43,161 bases of DNA from CAZOEL01 sp964578835 (GTDB lineage: Bacteria > Desulfobacterota > Syntrophobacteria > Syntrophobacterales > Syntrophobacteraceae), in NCBI GenBank assembly GCA_964578835.1, contig CAZOEL010000061.1:1-43161 (forward strand), given 5' to 3'. Below are positions 17,412-26,256 of the stretch, in pieces; within the stretch, counting starts at the first letter, position 1; every line of letters begins with the position of its first letter. The position numbers and the translations under genes were made by a program. The notes below the pieces were generated by a model that searched no databases, was not told the origin of the DNA, and saw only the letters and a program-made list of their open reading frames with translations.

Positions 17412-19040
17412 TTAGTACATTCCGCCTCCCGGAGGCATGCCGCCCATTGGAGGCATGGCGTCTTTTTCCTTCGGGATTTCGGCAATCATGCACTCGGTGG
17501 TGAGCATAAGAGCCGAAACACTCGCTGCGTTCAGGAGAGCCGTGCGGGTTACCTTGGTCGGGTCGATAACGCCGGCTTCGATGAGATCTTCGTAGACGCC
17601 CGTATCAGCGTTGAAGCCGAAAGCGCCTTCGCTCGATTTGAGCTTCTGAACGATTACGGAGCCTTCCTCGCCCGCGTTCATAGCGATTTGACGAGCGGGC
17701 TCTTCGAGAGCGCGCCTGATTATATTGAGACCGAGTCTCTCGTCGCCATCGAGATTGAGGTTTTCGAGAGCGCCCAGGCAACGGAGATAAGCTACGCCGC
17801 CGCCAGGAACGATGCCTTCTTCCACCGCGGCGCGCGTTGCATTGAGAGCGTCCTCTACGCGAGCCTTCTTCTCTTTCATTTCGGTTTCGGTCGCTGCGCC
17901 CACGCTGATGACTGCAACGCCGCCAACCAGTTTAGCCAGGCGCTCCTGGAGCTTTTCACGATCGTAGTCGCTCGTGGTCTCTTCGATCTGGGTTCTGATC
18001 TGGCGCACGCGGCCTTCTAGAGTTCGGCGGTCCCCGGCTCCATCCACGATGGTCGTGTTGTCTTTGTCGATGCGGATGGTCTTGGCGCGGCCGAGATCGT
18101 TCAGTCCAACGCTCTCGAGCTTGATGCCTTTATCTTCGCTCACAACCTGACCGCCCGTCAGAATAGCGATATCCTCGAGCATGGCCTTTCTGCGATCGCC
18201 AAAGCCCGGCGCCTTCACCGCGCAGACCTGGAGCGTGCCGCGAAGCTTGTTGACGACCAACGTAGCCAGGGCTTCGCCTTCAATATCCTCGGAGATGATG
18301 AGGAGCGGCTTGTTCATCCTTGCAATCTGCTCCAGAACCGGCAGAAGATCCTTCATGTTGCTGATTTTCTTCTCATTGATGAGAATGACCGGCTCGTTGA
18401 GGATGACTTCCATCTTTTCGGGATCGGTTACGAAATAGGGAGAAATGTAGCCGCGATCGAACTGCATGCCTTCCACCACTTCCAGAGTGGTTTCCATGGC
18501 CTTGGCTTCCTCGACCGTGATGACGCCTTCCTTGCCGACCTTGTTCATTGCTTCGGCAATGATGTTTCCGATGGTCGGGTCGTTATTGGCGGAAATGGTT
18601 CCGACCTGAGCGATTTCTTTTTGGTCCTTGGTGGGCTTGCTGATGCTCTTGAGCTGATCGACAACGGCCTGAACCGATTTCTCGATGCCGCGCTTGAGCG
18701 CCATGGGATTGGAGCCGGCCGCCACGAGCTTGGAGCCTTCGTAGTAGATCGCCTGGGCGAGGATGGTCGCCGTGGTGGTGCCGTCGCCGGCGACGTCACT
18801 GGTCTTGCTGGCTACTTCCTTGACCATCTGCGCGCCCATGTTTTCAAACTTGTCTTCGATCTCGATCTCTTTGGCCACGGTTACGCCGTCCTTGGTAACC
18901 GTAGGACCGCCAAAGCTCTTCTCGATCACGACATTGCGGCCTTTCGGGCCCAAAGTAACCTTCACTGCATTTGCAAGAACGTTAACGCCATTCAACAGAG
19001 ATTCTCTGGCTTTGGTATCGTAAATAAGCTGCTTAGCCAT
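17412..19040 (-). CDS. groEL: Chaperonin GroEL
   Basis: This 60-kDa chaperonin forms the double-ring folding chamber with GroES. 542 residues start with MAKQLIYDTKARESLL behind GGAGG (start 19040; five upstream codons are not needed). Family segments include LGPKGRNVVIEKSFGGPTVT, AGDGTTTATILAQ with the ATPase aspartates, and the C-terminal tail ending GGMPPGGGMY. It is transcribed with groES under a CIRCE-controlled promoter and ends at a strong terminator. Confidence 0.98.
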   Translation of the reverse strand: MAKQLIYDTKARESLLNGVNVLANAVKVTLGPKGRNVVIEKSFGGPTVTKDGVTVAKEIEIEDKFENMGAQMVKEVASKTSDVAGDGTTTATILAQAIYYEGSKLVAAGSNPMALKRGIEKSVQAVVDQLKSISKPTKDQKEIAQVGTISANNDPTIGNIIAEAMNKVGKEGVITVEEAKAMETTLEVVEGMQFDRGYISPYFVTDPEKMEVILNEPVILINEKKISNMKDLLPVLEQIARMNKPLLIISEDIEGEALATLVVNKLRGTLQVCAVKAPGFGDRRKAMLEDIAILTGGQVVSEDKGIKLESVGLNDLGRAKTIRIDKDNTTIVDGAGDRRTLEGRVRQIRTQIEETTSDYDREKLQERLAKLVGGVAVISVGAATETEMKEKKARVEDALNATRAAVEEGIVPGGGVAYLRCLGALENLNLDGDERLGLNIIRRALEEPARQIAMNAGEEGSVIVQKLKSSEGAFGFNADTGVYEDLIEAGVIDPTKVTRTALLNAASVSALMLTTECMIAEIPKEKDAMPPMGGMPPGGGMY

Positions 19041-19124
19041 GAAGCTTTCCTCCATTCGATTTATGTGGACTTATATGGAAATGATCGTTTCACGAGATGC
19101 GCCGATCAGCCGGCGCCCATACGG

Positions 19125-19415
19125 CTATTTCTCTACTATAGCCAGTATGTCGTCTTCACGCATGATGAGGAGCTCTTCGCCCTCGACCTTGATGTCGGTT
19201 CCGGCGTATTTTCCGAAGAGCACCCGGTCGCCCATTTTGACATCGAGGGGCTGGCGTCTTCCATCATCCATCACCTTGCCGTTGCCGACAGCGATGACTT
19301 CTCCCTGAATGGGCTTCTCTTTGGCGGTATCGGGAATGATGATTCCACCGGCCGTTTTCTGTTCCTCTTCAATGCGCTTTACGACAACACGATCATTGAG
19401 TGGTCTGAGTTGCAT
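19125..19415 (-). CDS. groES: Co-chaperonin GroES
   Basis: 96 residues, MQLRPLNDRVVVKRIEEEQKT at the start and the mobile-loop region TAGGIIIPDTAKEKP. The ribosome site AAAGGAG is 7 bases before ATG 19415. It caps the GroEL ring. It is first in the groESL operon and is preceded by a CIRCE operator. Confidence 0.97.
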   Translation of the reverse strand: MQLRPLNDRVVVKRIEEEQKTAGGIIIPDTAKEKPIQGEVIAVGNGKVMDDGRRQPLDVKMGDRVLFGKYAGTDIKVEGEELLIMREDDILAIVEK

Positions 19416-19558
19416 TGCGTTGACTCCTTTGCTCTACTGTAATGTTTATACCCTGACTGCTTGGCCTCAACCAAAAAGCGGACGCCGGACAACGACACGG
19501 AAAAACAACCTTTTCCTTTCATCCGGCCATTCCGAAAACTGACCGACGAGGTGTCTTG

Positions 19559-19585
19559 TTAGCACTCACCCTCAGTGAGTGCTTA
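19559..19585 (-). promoter_or_regulatory. CIRCE operator (HrcA binding site)
   Basis: TTAGCACTC, nine spacer bases, GAGTGCTTA: one mismatch from the TTAGCACTC-N9-GAGTGCTAA consensus bound by the HrcA repressor. It overlaps the start of the groES promoter, so HrcA would block heat-inducible transcription. hrcA itself is not in the window. Confidence 0.93.
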
Positions 19586-19610
19586 TAAGCATTATCGATT
19601 TACTTGGCAA
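19582..19610 (-). promoter_or_regulatory. groES promoter, sigma-70 type
   Basis: On the minus strand, TTGCCA (19610-19605) and TATAAG (19587-19582) are separated by exactly 17 bases. The -10 box abuts and partly overlaps CIRCE. The -35 box lies in the last codons and stop of the sensor kinase gene. Confidence 0.75.
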
Positions 19611-21330
19611 GAGGAAAAGAAGAAACAAGTGGGAAAAAAAGTGAGAAGGTGGTCCCCTGGGGCGTGCGCGGAACGGCCTGGATTCGCCCGCCGGCGGTCT
19701 CCACGAGCTGATAGACTATGCTCAGGCCGAGGCCGGTTCCATCTTTTTTGGTCGTATAAAAAGGCTCGAAAATCCTGTCGCGGGCATCATCGGGAATTCC
19801 ACAACCGGTGTCGCTTATCTCGATGCACGCCTCTTCGCGATTGCTCGCCTCCTTCTCCCGAAGACGCACGCGCACGGACAGCTCGCCTCCATCGGGCATC
19901 GCCTCGAGAGCGTTCGCCAGAAGATTCCACAATATTTGATGAAAGTGATTCGGATCCATGGAAAAGACGGGCGTGCACTCGAAATGGGTGTCGACCCGGT
20001 GCGTTGAGCCTATCTTTTCCTTGGCTTTGAGCAGAGCCAGGACCTCATTGATGAGTACGCAAGCAGAGACGTCCTCCACCTTCTCCGGCTTGCGCACCCC
20101 TCTCGAAAGCCACAAAAAGTCCGTAACCAGCTCGTTGATTCGCTGAATTTCACGGAGCGCGATCCCCATGAGCCTGGATTCCAGGGGGCTATTCTGCTTC
20201 TCATCTTGGAGCATTTGTATGGCTCCGCTCATGGCGGCAAGGGGGTTTTTGATTTCGTGGGCGATCTCGGCGGCGATCCGCCCCGCCAACGCCACGCGCT
20301 CCATTCGCTGCAAATGTTCTTCCATGGCTTTGAAGCGGGTCAGATCTTGAAAAATAATCACCCATCCGGCGTTCGCTCCATCCTCTTTTTGGAGGATGGA
20401 GATCGTGTATCCGAGACATAGCTCTTCTCCGGAACGGCGCCGATAGTTAATTTCCCTTCTCCTCAGCAGTTCGGAAGATCCACGAGCATGGATCCCCTGC
20501 ATGGAGACCCACGAGAGAGGGTTGCACGAATGCAGGATGTCCTGCACGGGCATTCCACGCAGCTGCCCGGAAGGAATTCCCAGAATCTCTTCGGCCGCAA
20601 TGTTGGAGAAATCAATCAGACCGCTCGAATTGACGGTGAGAAGGCCGCTGTTCATGCTCTGAACGATGTTTGAGTGGAGCATCTCGAGCTTCTGAAGATC
20701 CCGTTCTTGAATCCGAACCTGTCGACTTGACTTCTGTAATTCTTCAGCAAGATACCCGCTCAGAAAGGCTACGAGGTAAAAGCCGGCGATGCTCATAAGA
20801 ATGCTGGAAAGATAGGCTCCGCTGTCTCTCGAGAGGCTCCTTCCAAAAACGATTTGAAGCGGCGAGATCCATTCAAAGAATTGGAGATCCAGCAACAATC
20901 CGTACGAGAAGCTGGATAGCGAAGCAATCAGGAAGCCGCCTCGCCGGTAAAGCAATACCGAGGCGCTGATGATCACCGGCATATAAAGGAAAGGATAGGG
21001 GCTTTCCACGCCTCCGGAAAGGTAAACCAGAAAGGTCACGGCCTCCACATCGAAGAAGAGCTGAAGGTAGGTAAACGCTTTCAGATTCTTTACGCGCTTT
21101 AGGCTAAAAGCCGCAACGATAGTAAAACCGAAGAGAATGCAGGCAAGGAAATAAAGAGGTTGAAGATGCGCCGCGAGGAGGTCTCCTTCGCGGCGGCTTT
21201 GCGCTATCAGGGTGACGAGCAGAAAGAACACGGCCAAAATCAGACGGAAACAAAGAAGTCCTTGCAGTTTCCGCCTGAAGGACGCCTCCTCGGAATGGCC
21301 GGCGTCGACATGAACGGGAGTTGGATGCAT
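19600..21330 (-). CDS. pilS: PilS-type sensor histidine kinase
   Basis: A 576-residue membrane kinase with about six N-terminal membrane helices, a PAS domain (about residues 215-330: NIVQSMNSGLLTVNSSGLIDFSN), and a kinase core. The H-box is AAEIAHEIKNPLAAMSGAI, the N-box NLLANALEAM, and the ATP-lid boxes DTGCGIP and GTGLGLS. This domain order matches PilS, which with PilR and RpoN activates pilA. The start is ATG 21330, immediately after the pilC stop with GAGG upstream. A pilR gene would be expected next, but groESL follows, so pilR must be elsewhere or another regulator is used. Confidence 0.82.
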   Translation of the reverse strand: MHPTPVHVDAGHSEEASFRRKLQGLLCFRLILAVFFLLVTLIAQSRREGDLLAAHLQPLYFLACILFGFTIVAAFSLKRVKNLKAFTYLQLFFDVEAVTFLVYLSGGVESPYPFLYMPVIISASVLLYRRGGFLIASLSSFSYGLLLDLQFFEWISPLQIVFGRSLSRDSGAYLSSILMSIAGFYLVAFLSGYLAEELQKSSRQVRIQERDLQKLEMLHSNIVQSMNSGLLTVNSSGLIDFSNIAAEEILGIPSGQLRGMPVQDILHSCNPLSWVSMQGIHARGSSELLRRREINYRRRSGEELCLGYTISILQKEDGANAGWVIIFQDLTRFKAMEEHLQRMERVALAGRIAAEIAHEIKNPLAAMSGAIQMLQDEKQNSPLESRLMGIALREIQRINELVTDFLWLSRGVRKPEKVEDVSACVLINEVLALLKAKEKIGSTHRVDTHFECTPVFSMDPNHFHQILWNLLANALEAMPDGGELSVRVRLREKEASNREEACIEISDTGCGIPDDARDRIFEPFYTTKKDGTGLGLSIVYQLVETAGGRIQAVPRTPQGTTFSLFFPLVSSFPLAK

Positions 21331-21331
21331 A

Positions 21332-22549
21332 TCAACTGCCTCGTGAGACCACGTCGGCAATCTGGAAAATGGGAAGATACATTGCAACCAGCAAAAAGCC
21401 CACGGTCGTTCCGAGAAAGACGATCAACATGGGCTCGAGCAGTGAAGTCAACGAATCTACGGCCGTATTGACTTCTTCATCGTAAAAGTCGGCAATTTTC
21501 CCGAGCATGGCGTCGAGGGCGCCCGTGGCCTCGCCGACCGCTATCATCTGGGTGACCATCATCGGAAATACGCCCGTTTCTTCCAGAGGCTCCGCAACGG
21601 GGCGTCCTTCCGAGATTCCGGCTCTTGCTTTGCGGATGGCCCTTTCTATAACCGTATTGCCCGAAGTGGAAGCGACAATATCCAGCCCATCCAGTATCGG
21701 GACGCCGCTGGAGAGCATGGTCCCCAACGTTCTGGTGAATCGGGCTACAGCAACCTTCTTGATCAGCATGCCAAACACCGGCATCTGGAGAAATATCCTG
21801 TCCGTCACGTCTCTTCCTCTTTCCGTCCTCCTGATCCTTTTGAACAGGATGGTTAAGAGGAAGAGTCCAAGGCCTATCCAGTGAAAGTAATTCTGGGCAA
21901 AGCTACTGATATTCATGACGAAAAGGGTCATTTCAGGCAACTTGGCCCCGGCGTCGGTAAAAAGCCCCGCAAAAACGGGAATTACATAGATGAGAATGAC
22001 CGCCACTACGATTACGGCAATCGAAATGACTATGCCGGGATAGGTCATGGCGCTTTTGACTTTTTTCTTGAGATTCGCAAGTTTTTCAATGTAATTGGCA
22101 AGGCGATTCAGAATGACGTCCAGAATGCCGCCGAGCTCTCCGGCGGCGACCAGGTTGACGAAAAGATTGTCGAAAACCTTGGGATGCTTCCTTATGGCTT
22201 CTGAGAGAGTGGATCCTTCCTCAACATCCTTCCGCACCTGCTTGATGATCGCTTTGAATGTAGGATTCGGCTGTTGCTCACATAGAATATCCAACGCCTG
22301 AACCAGAGGCAGGCCGGCATCGATCATGGTGGAAAACTGTCGGACGAAGATTACCAGATCCTTCTCGGTAACCTTGGCTTTCAGCATGGGGATGTATTCC
22401 CCCAAATCCTTCGGCTTGGGCTTGAGGCTCTTTATGTCATAGCCCTTACGCACCAGAAGTTGACGCGCAATGGTCGGGTTGTCGGCGTCCACTTCTCCTT
22501 TTTTCTTGTTGCCACCTCGATCTATGGCTTTGTAAATATAAAGAGGCAT
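21332..22549 (-). CDS. pilC: Type IV pilus inner-membrane platform protein PilC
   Basis: 405 residues starting MPLYIYKAIDRGGNKKKGEV at ATG 22549 behind AGGGAG; the open frame back to 22609 has a different, unsupported N-terminus. There are two GspF/PilC domains, with FVRQFSTMIDAGLPLVQALDI in the first and FTRTLGTMLSSGVPILDGLDI in the second. Three membrane helices end in TVGFLLVAMYLPIFQ. It anchors PilB and passes force to the growing pilus. It is transcribed after pilB with a 122-base gap. Confidence 0.94.
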   Translation of the reverse strand: MPLYIYKAIDRGGNKKKGEVDADNPTIARQLLVRKGYDIKSLKPKPKDLGEYIPMLKAKVTEKDLVIFVRQFSTMIDAGLPLVQALDILCEQQPNPTFKAIIKQVRKDVEEGSTLSEAIRKHPKVFDNLFVNLVAAGELGGILDVILNRLANYIEKLANLKKKVKSAMTYPGIVISIAVIVVAVILIYVIPVFAGLFTDAGAKLPEMTLFVMNISSFAQNYFHWIGLGLFLLTILFKRIRRTERGRDVTDRIFLQMPVFGMLIKKVAVARFTRTLGTMLSSGVPILDGLDIVASTSGNTVIERAIRKARAGISEGRPVAEPLEETGVFPMMVTQMIAVGEATGALDAMLGKIADFYDEEVNTAVDSLTSLLEPMLIVFLGTTVGFLLVAMYLPIFQIADVVSRGS

Positions 22550-22671
22550 GCAATTTTCTCCCTGGCGCCCGCGTAGCGGGCAAACACACTGCTCGCAGGT
22601 TTTCGTCAACCGCTCATCTGATCAACAATCGCTACATACTAAAAACACTGGGCTTCATTCGTCGCCGTCTT

Positions 22672-24369
22672 CTAATCGCGCACCGAAGAGCGAATGACTT
22701 CCTCAATGCTCGTCACGCCTTGCTTCAGTTTGTTGATGCCGCTCCGCCTCAGGGTTATCATGCCAAGGCGAATCGATTCCTTTTTGATCTCAGCAGCCGA
22801 AGCGCCCATCAGCACCAGTTCGCGAACCTGCTCATACAAGGGCATGACCTCGTAGAGAGCCACTCGCCCGCGATACCCGGTATTGTTGCAAACCGGGCAT
22901 CCCCTTCCCTTAAAACAGGCAAACGTCCCAAGCTCATCATCCTGCACTCCCAGTTCGAGAAGGCTTTCGGCAGTCGCCTCCTCTTCAACGCGACATTCCA
23001 TGCAGACCCTTCTCACCAGGCGCTGGGCGAGCACGAGATTTACCGCCGATGACACCAGGAATGACTCCACGCCCATGTTGAGAAGCCTGTTGATCGTGCT
23101 CGGAGCATCATTGGTGTGGAGCGTGCTGAGAACCAGGTGACCGGTCAGAGCCGCTTTTATGGCCACTTCCGCCGTTTCAAAGTCCCGGATCTCTCCCACC
23201 ATTATGATGTCGGGATCCTGACGCAGAAAGGATCTCAAGGCGGCGGCAAAGTTGAGCCCGATGGAGTCATGAATATGGACCTGATTGATGCCCGTAAGGT
23301 TGAACTCCACGGGATCTTCAGCCGTCGAGATATTGTGGCTGACCTTATTGAGCTCCGAGAGCGCGCTATAGAGCGTGGTCGTTTTTCCGCTCCCCGTAGG
23401 TCCAGTAACAAGAACCATGCCATAGGGAGAATATATTGCCTCCCGAAAGGACTTATATTGGCTCGCCTCGAAGCCGAGCTTGGTCATATCGAGCTGAAGA
23501 TTGGACTTGTCCAATAATCGAAGTACGATTTTTTCCCCGAAAAGAGTCGGCAGCACCGAGACGCGGAAGTCCATTTCCTTACCTCTGGCTTTCAGCTTGA
23601 TGCGACCGTCCTGCGGAAGCCGCCGCTCGGCGATGTCGAGCCTGCTCATTATTTTGACGCGGGAGATTATCGCGTTCTTCAAAGCATAAGGCGGGCGCAT
23701 GACCTCATAGAGAACTCCGTCTATGCGGAAGCGCACCCTCATGGATTTTTCATAGGCTTCAATGTGGATATCGCTCGCCTGCTTGCGGATGGCGTCCATG
23801 AGAATGAGGTTTACCAGCTTGACAACAGGGGCCTGCTCGGCGGCATCTTCCAAAAAGGATAGATCCACATCCTCGTTGGCCTCCATGACGTCCACATCGA
23901 CTTCTTCCTTCAGCATATCCAGCATGTCGTCGATGTTCTCATCGACAACGTGCTGCTGAGTAAGAACTTTCTTTATGCTGCTCTCGGAAGTGATGTGGAC
24001 CTGAATGCTCTTTCGGGTCAGGAATCGAATGTCGTCCACCATGAATAGATTGCCGGGATCGGCCATGGCGACATTCAGGGTGTTGCCCATGAGACCAAAG
24101 CTTACAGCCTGATATTTTTGAGCAATATCGGGAGGAATTATGCCGAGAACGTCTTTGGGGATGGTTAACTTCGTAAGACTTACTTGTGGAACATGAAACT
24201 GCCTGGCAAGAAAGTCCACGAGAATCTCTTCGTCAATGAACCCCATTTTAACCAATACAGATCCGATCCGACCTCCGCCCGCGCGTTGTTCTTCGAGAGC
24301 CCGGTTGAGCTGTTCCAGAGTCAGGAGTCCTTCATCAATTAAGAGCTCTCCAATCTTCTTTTGGGCCAC
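22672..24369 (-). CDS. pilB: Type IV pilus extension ATPase PilB
   Basis: 565 residues. The N-terminal MshEN/T2SSE_N domain (IGELLIDEGLLTLEQLNRAL) is followed by the ATPase core with Walker A GPTGSGKT (323-330) and Walker B DPDIIMVGEIRD (385-396). The zinc-binding tetracysteine motif is C456xxC459 and C491xxC494. The start is GTG 24369, five bases behind GGTGGAG. It powers pilus assembly at the cytoplasmic face. MshEN domains of this kind can bind cyclic di-GMP in some relatives; whether this one does is unknown. Confidence 0.95.
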   Translation of the reverse strand: MAQKKIGELLIDEGLLTLEQLNRALEEQRAGGGRIGSVLVKMGFIDEEILVDFLARQFHVPQVSLTKLTIPKDVLGIIPPDIAQKYQAVSFGLMGNTLNVAMADPGNLFMVDDIRFLTRKSIQVHITSESSIKKVLTQQHVVDENIDDMLDMLKEEVDVDVMEANEDVDLSFLEDAAEQAPVVKLVNLILMDAIRKQASDIHIEAYEKSMRVRFRIDGVLYEVMRPPYALKNAIISRVKIMSRLDIAERRLPQDGRIKLKARGKEMDFRVSVLPTLFGEKIVLRLLDKSNLQLDMTKLGFEASQYKSFREAIYSPYGMVLVTGPTGSGKTTTLYSALSELNKVSHNISTAEDPVEFNLTGINQVHIHDSIGLNFAAALRSFLRQDPDIIMVGEIRDFETAEVAIKAALTGHLVLSTLHTNDAPSTINRLLNMGVESFLVSSAVNLVLAQRLVRRVCMECRVEEEATAESLLELGVQDDELGTFACFKGRGCPVCNNTGYRGRVALYEVMPLYEQVRELVLMGASAAEIKKESIRLGMITLRRSGINKLKQGVTSIEEVIRSSVRD

Positions 24370-24634
24370 TTATCTCCACCTAATTCAGCATAAGTCCAAG
24401 GATTCAATAGAAACGAAGGAGCGCATCCGATCCTTCCGAGCAATTACCACCGTCAAAAAAGCGCCAATTAGCATGTTTAGCTCATTATGCAAAAAATGTG
24501 TAGCATCAGGCGCGCCAAACCCGAACCAAAAGCTCTTGACATAAAAGAAATCCCGGTTATTATTCGCTGCGATTTCCAAGAGGTAAGAAGGTTCAACGCG
24601 TTAAAAGAGAATATCAGATTCGGAGGTGTTTGTC

Positions 24635-24919
24635 ATGATTTGTGCAACTGTGAAGGCGGGAAACGAGTGCGCCTTCATGACCAAAGCAGGCTGCGGATTC
24701 AACGGCGGATCTTGCCTTCCCATCGTAGATCAGTGTGAAGGATGTCAGAAGGTCATGGAAGTTCCTTCCGGAAGGTTTTGCGCAAGCTACCCCAATCCTT
24801 CCACGAAGTGGAGAACGAGCAACTGCAACTTCGCCACTCACGTCAAGTTGGAAGTCCAGAGCCAAACAACGAAAGTCAATCCTCTCAAAGCATCCAAGAG
24901 AGCCACCAAGCGCAAATAG
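24635..24919 (+). CDS. PxxKW family cysteine-rich protein
   Basis: A 94-residue protein with eight cysteines (C3, C12, C20, C27, C34, C37, C49, C64) and the diagnostic PSTKW at 55-59. The last 25 residues are rich in Lys, Ser and Thr. The start is ATG 24635, 8 bases after GGAGG. The family occurs in anaerobic Desulfobacterota and its function is not known; the cysteine pattern suggests a metal or iron-sulfur cluster. It stands alone, opposite to pilB. The 265 bases between pilB and this gene hold no other gene. Confidence 0.9.
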   Translation: MICATVKAGNECAFMTKAGCGFNGGSCLPIVDQCEGCQKVMEVPSGRFCASYPNPSTKWRTSNCNFATHVKLEVQSQTTKVNPLKASKRATKRK

Positions 24920-24963
24920 CCCGGCCGGCAGCCCGTCGGAGAGCCCATTTGCTGCTGCATCCC

Positions 24964-25033
24964 GTCATTCCCGCGAAGGCGGGAATCCAGATTTTGAGCC
25001 GTTCTTCCGGATTCCCGCCTTCGCGGGAATGAC
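24964..25033. repeat. Palindromic repeat (25-bp perfect arms)
   Basis: Arms starting GTCATTCCCGCGAAGGC (24964-24988) and ending GCGGGAATGAC (25009-25033) are perfect inverted copies around a 20-base loop. This is the very common REP-like hairpin of many bacterial genomes. It lies between PxxKW and fabH, which converge, and may also help end transcripts. Confidence 0.9.
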
Positions 25034-25100
25034 GTACTATGGGGTTTCTCCGAAGGCTGCCTCCGGTATTCTTACACGGAAGACTTCTGCGCCTATAGCC

Positions 25101-26099
25101 TTATTCCCACCATCTCATGAGCATGCTGCCCCAGGTGAATCCGGCGCCAAAAGCCGACATCACAACGTAATCGCCCTTTTTCAAGCGCTTCTGCTCGACC
25201 AACGCTTCATAGAGACAAAGCGGGATGGTCGCAGCCGTCGTATTGCCGTACCGTTCTATGTTGATGGTCACCTTGCTCATGTCAATTCCCATTCGGTTCG
25301 CGCTCGCCTCTATGATGCGGATATTCGCCTGATGCGGAATGAAAAGAGTCAGATCGTCACCGGTTAGACCATTGCGTTCAAGAATTTGACCCGATACGTT
25401 CGCCATCTCGGTTACGGCAAATTTGAAAACCTTTTTGCCTTCCTGATAGAGGAAGTGATCTCTGTTTTGCACACCTTCAACGGTCGCAGGCTGCCGGCTT
25501 CCCCCGCCCTTCATGTACAGATAATCCGCCCCGGAGCCGTCCACTCGATTGATAAAATCCAGTAGGCCGTAAGACGAATCGGGACAGGCTTCCAACAGCG
25601 CAGCCCCGGCGCCGTCGCCAAAAATGACGCAGGTGCTGCGGTCCTGATAGTCGATGATGCTGCTCATCACATCGCTTCCAATGACAAGCACCTTTTCGTG
25701 CCGACCGGATTCGATCATCTGAGCCCCCGCGGCAAGGGAAAAAACAAAGCCGGAGCAGCCCGCGGAAAGGTCGAAGCCCCAAGCTTTTTTCGCTCCGATC
25801 TCATTTTGGATCAGGCATGCGGTCGCGGGGAAAAACATATCCGGAGTGACCGTACCGACGACGATGGCGTCCAGTTCGTCGGCTCCGACTCCGGCCCGCT
25901 CAAGGCACTCATTTGCGGCGCGGACAGCCATATACGAATTGCCCAGGCCCGGCTCCAAAATGCGACGCTCTTTGATGCCCGTTCGCGAGACAATCCATTC
26001 GTCGCTGGTCTCTATCATCTTCTCCAGGTCTTGATTGGTGAGCCTTCTTTCGGGAACAAAGCGGCCCACGGAACGTATATACGCAGTTCGCACTGGCAT
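25101..26099 (-). CDS. fabH: 3-oxoacyl-ACP synthase III
   Basis: It condenses acetyl-CoA-type primers with malonyl-ACP to start fatty acid synthesis. 332 residues with the catalytic Cys115 (DLSAGCSGF), His256 (IPHQANIRI) and Asn286 (ERYGNTTAA), plus the GDGAGAALLE glycine loop. The length is normal. It is downstream of the methyltransferase gene on the same strand, 157 bases apart. The usual fatty-acid neighbours (plsX, fabD) are absent. Confidence 0.95.
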   Translation of the reverse strand: MPVRTAYIRSVGRFVPERRLTNQDLEKMIETSDEWIVSRTGIKERRILEPGLGNSYMAVRAANECLERAGVGADELDAIVVGTVTPDMFFPATACLIQNEIGAKKAWGFDLSAGCSGFVFSLAAGAQMIESGRHEKVLVIGSDVMSSIIDYQDRSTCVIFGDGAGAALLEACPDSSYGLLDFINRVDGSGADYLYMKGGGSRQPATVEGVQNRDHFLYQEGKKVFKFAVTEMANVSGQILERNGLTGDDLTLFIPHQANIRIIEASANRMGIDMSKVTINIERYGNTTAATIPLCLYEALVEQKRLKKGDYVVMSAFGAGFTWGSMLMRWWE

Positions 26100-26256
26100 C
26101 CTCTACACCTCGTCGGTTATCGGTTTTCTTCAATTGTGTTCGCCGGCATTATTGGCAAAAACATATACTCTCTGACTATACCTCACCACTATCGGGTTTC
26201 CAACGATCCCGCGCTCAATTTTTCTTCCCTGTTCAGAACGGCTTGCACGGAGACGA

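Noticed and set aside
17208..18020. 270-codon plus-strand frame opposite groEL
   Set aside because: Composition is dictated by groEL codons on the other strand; no domain or ribosome site.
18621..19442. 273-codon plus-strand frame opposite groEL and groES
   Set aside because: It crosses two certain genes and their start signals; a shadow frame.
24964..25033. Possible CRISPR unit
   Set aside because: Only one inverted pair, no regularly spaced direct repeats; a REP-like palindrome instead. No CRISPR array was seen in the window.
24735..25367. 210-codon plus-strand frame over PxxKW, a repeat and the fabH end
   Set aside because: It runs through a REP hairpin and is antisense to fabH, so it cannot be a real gene.
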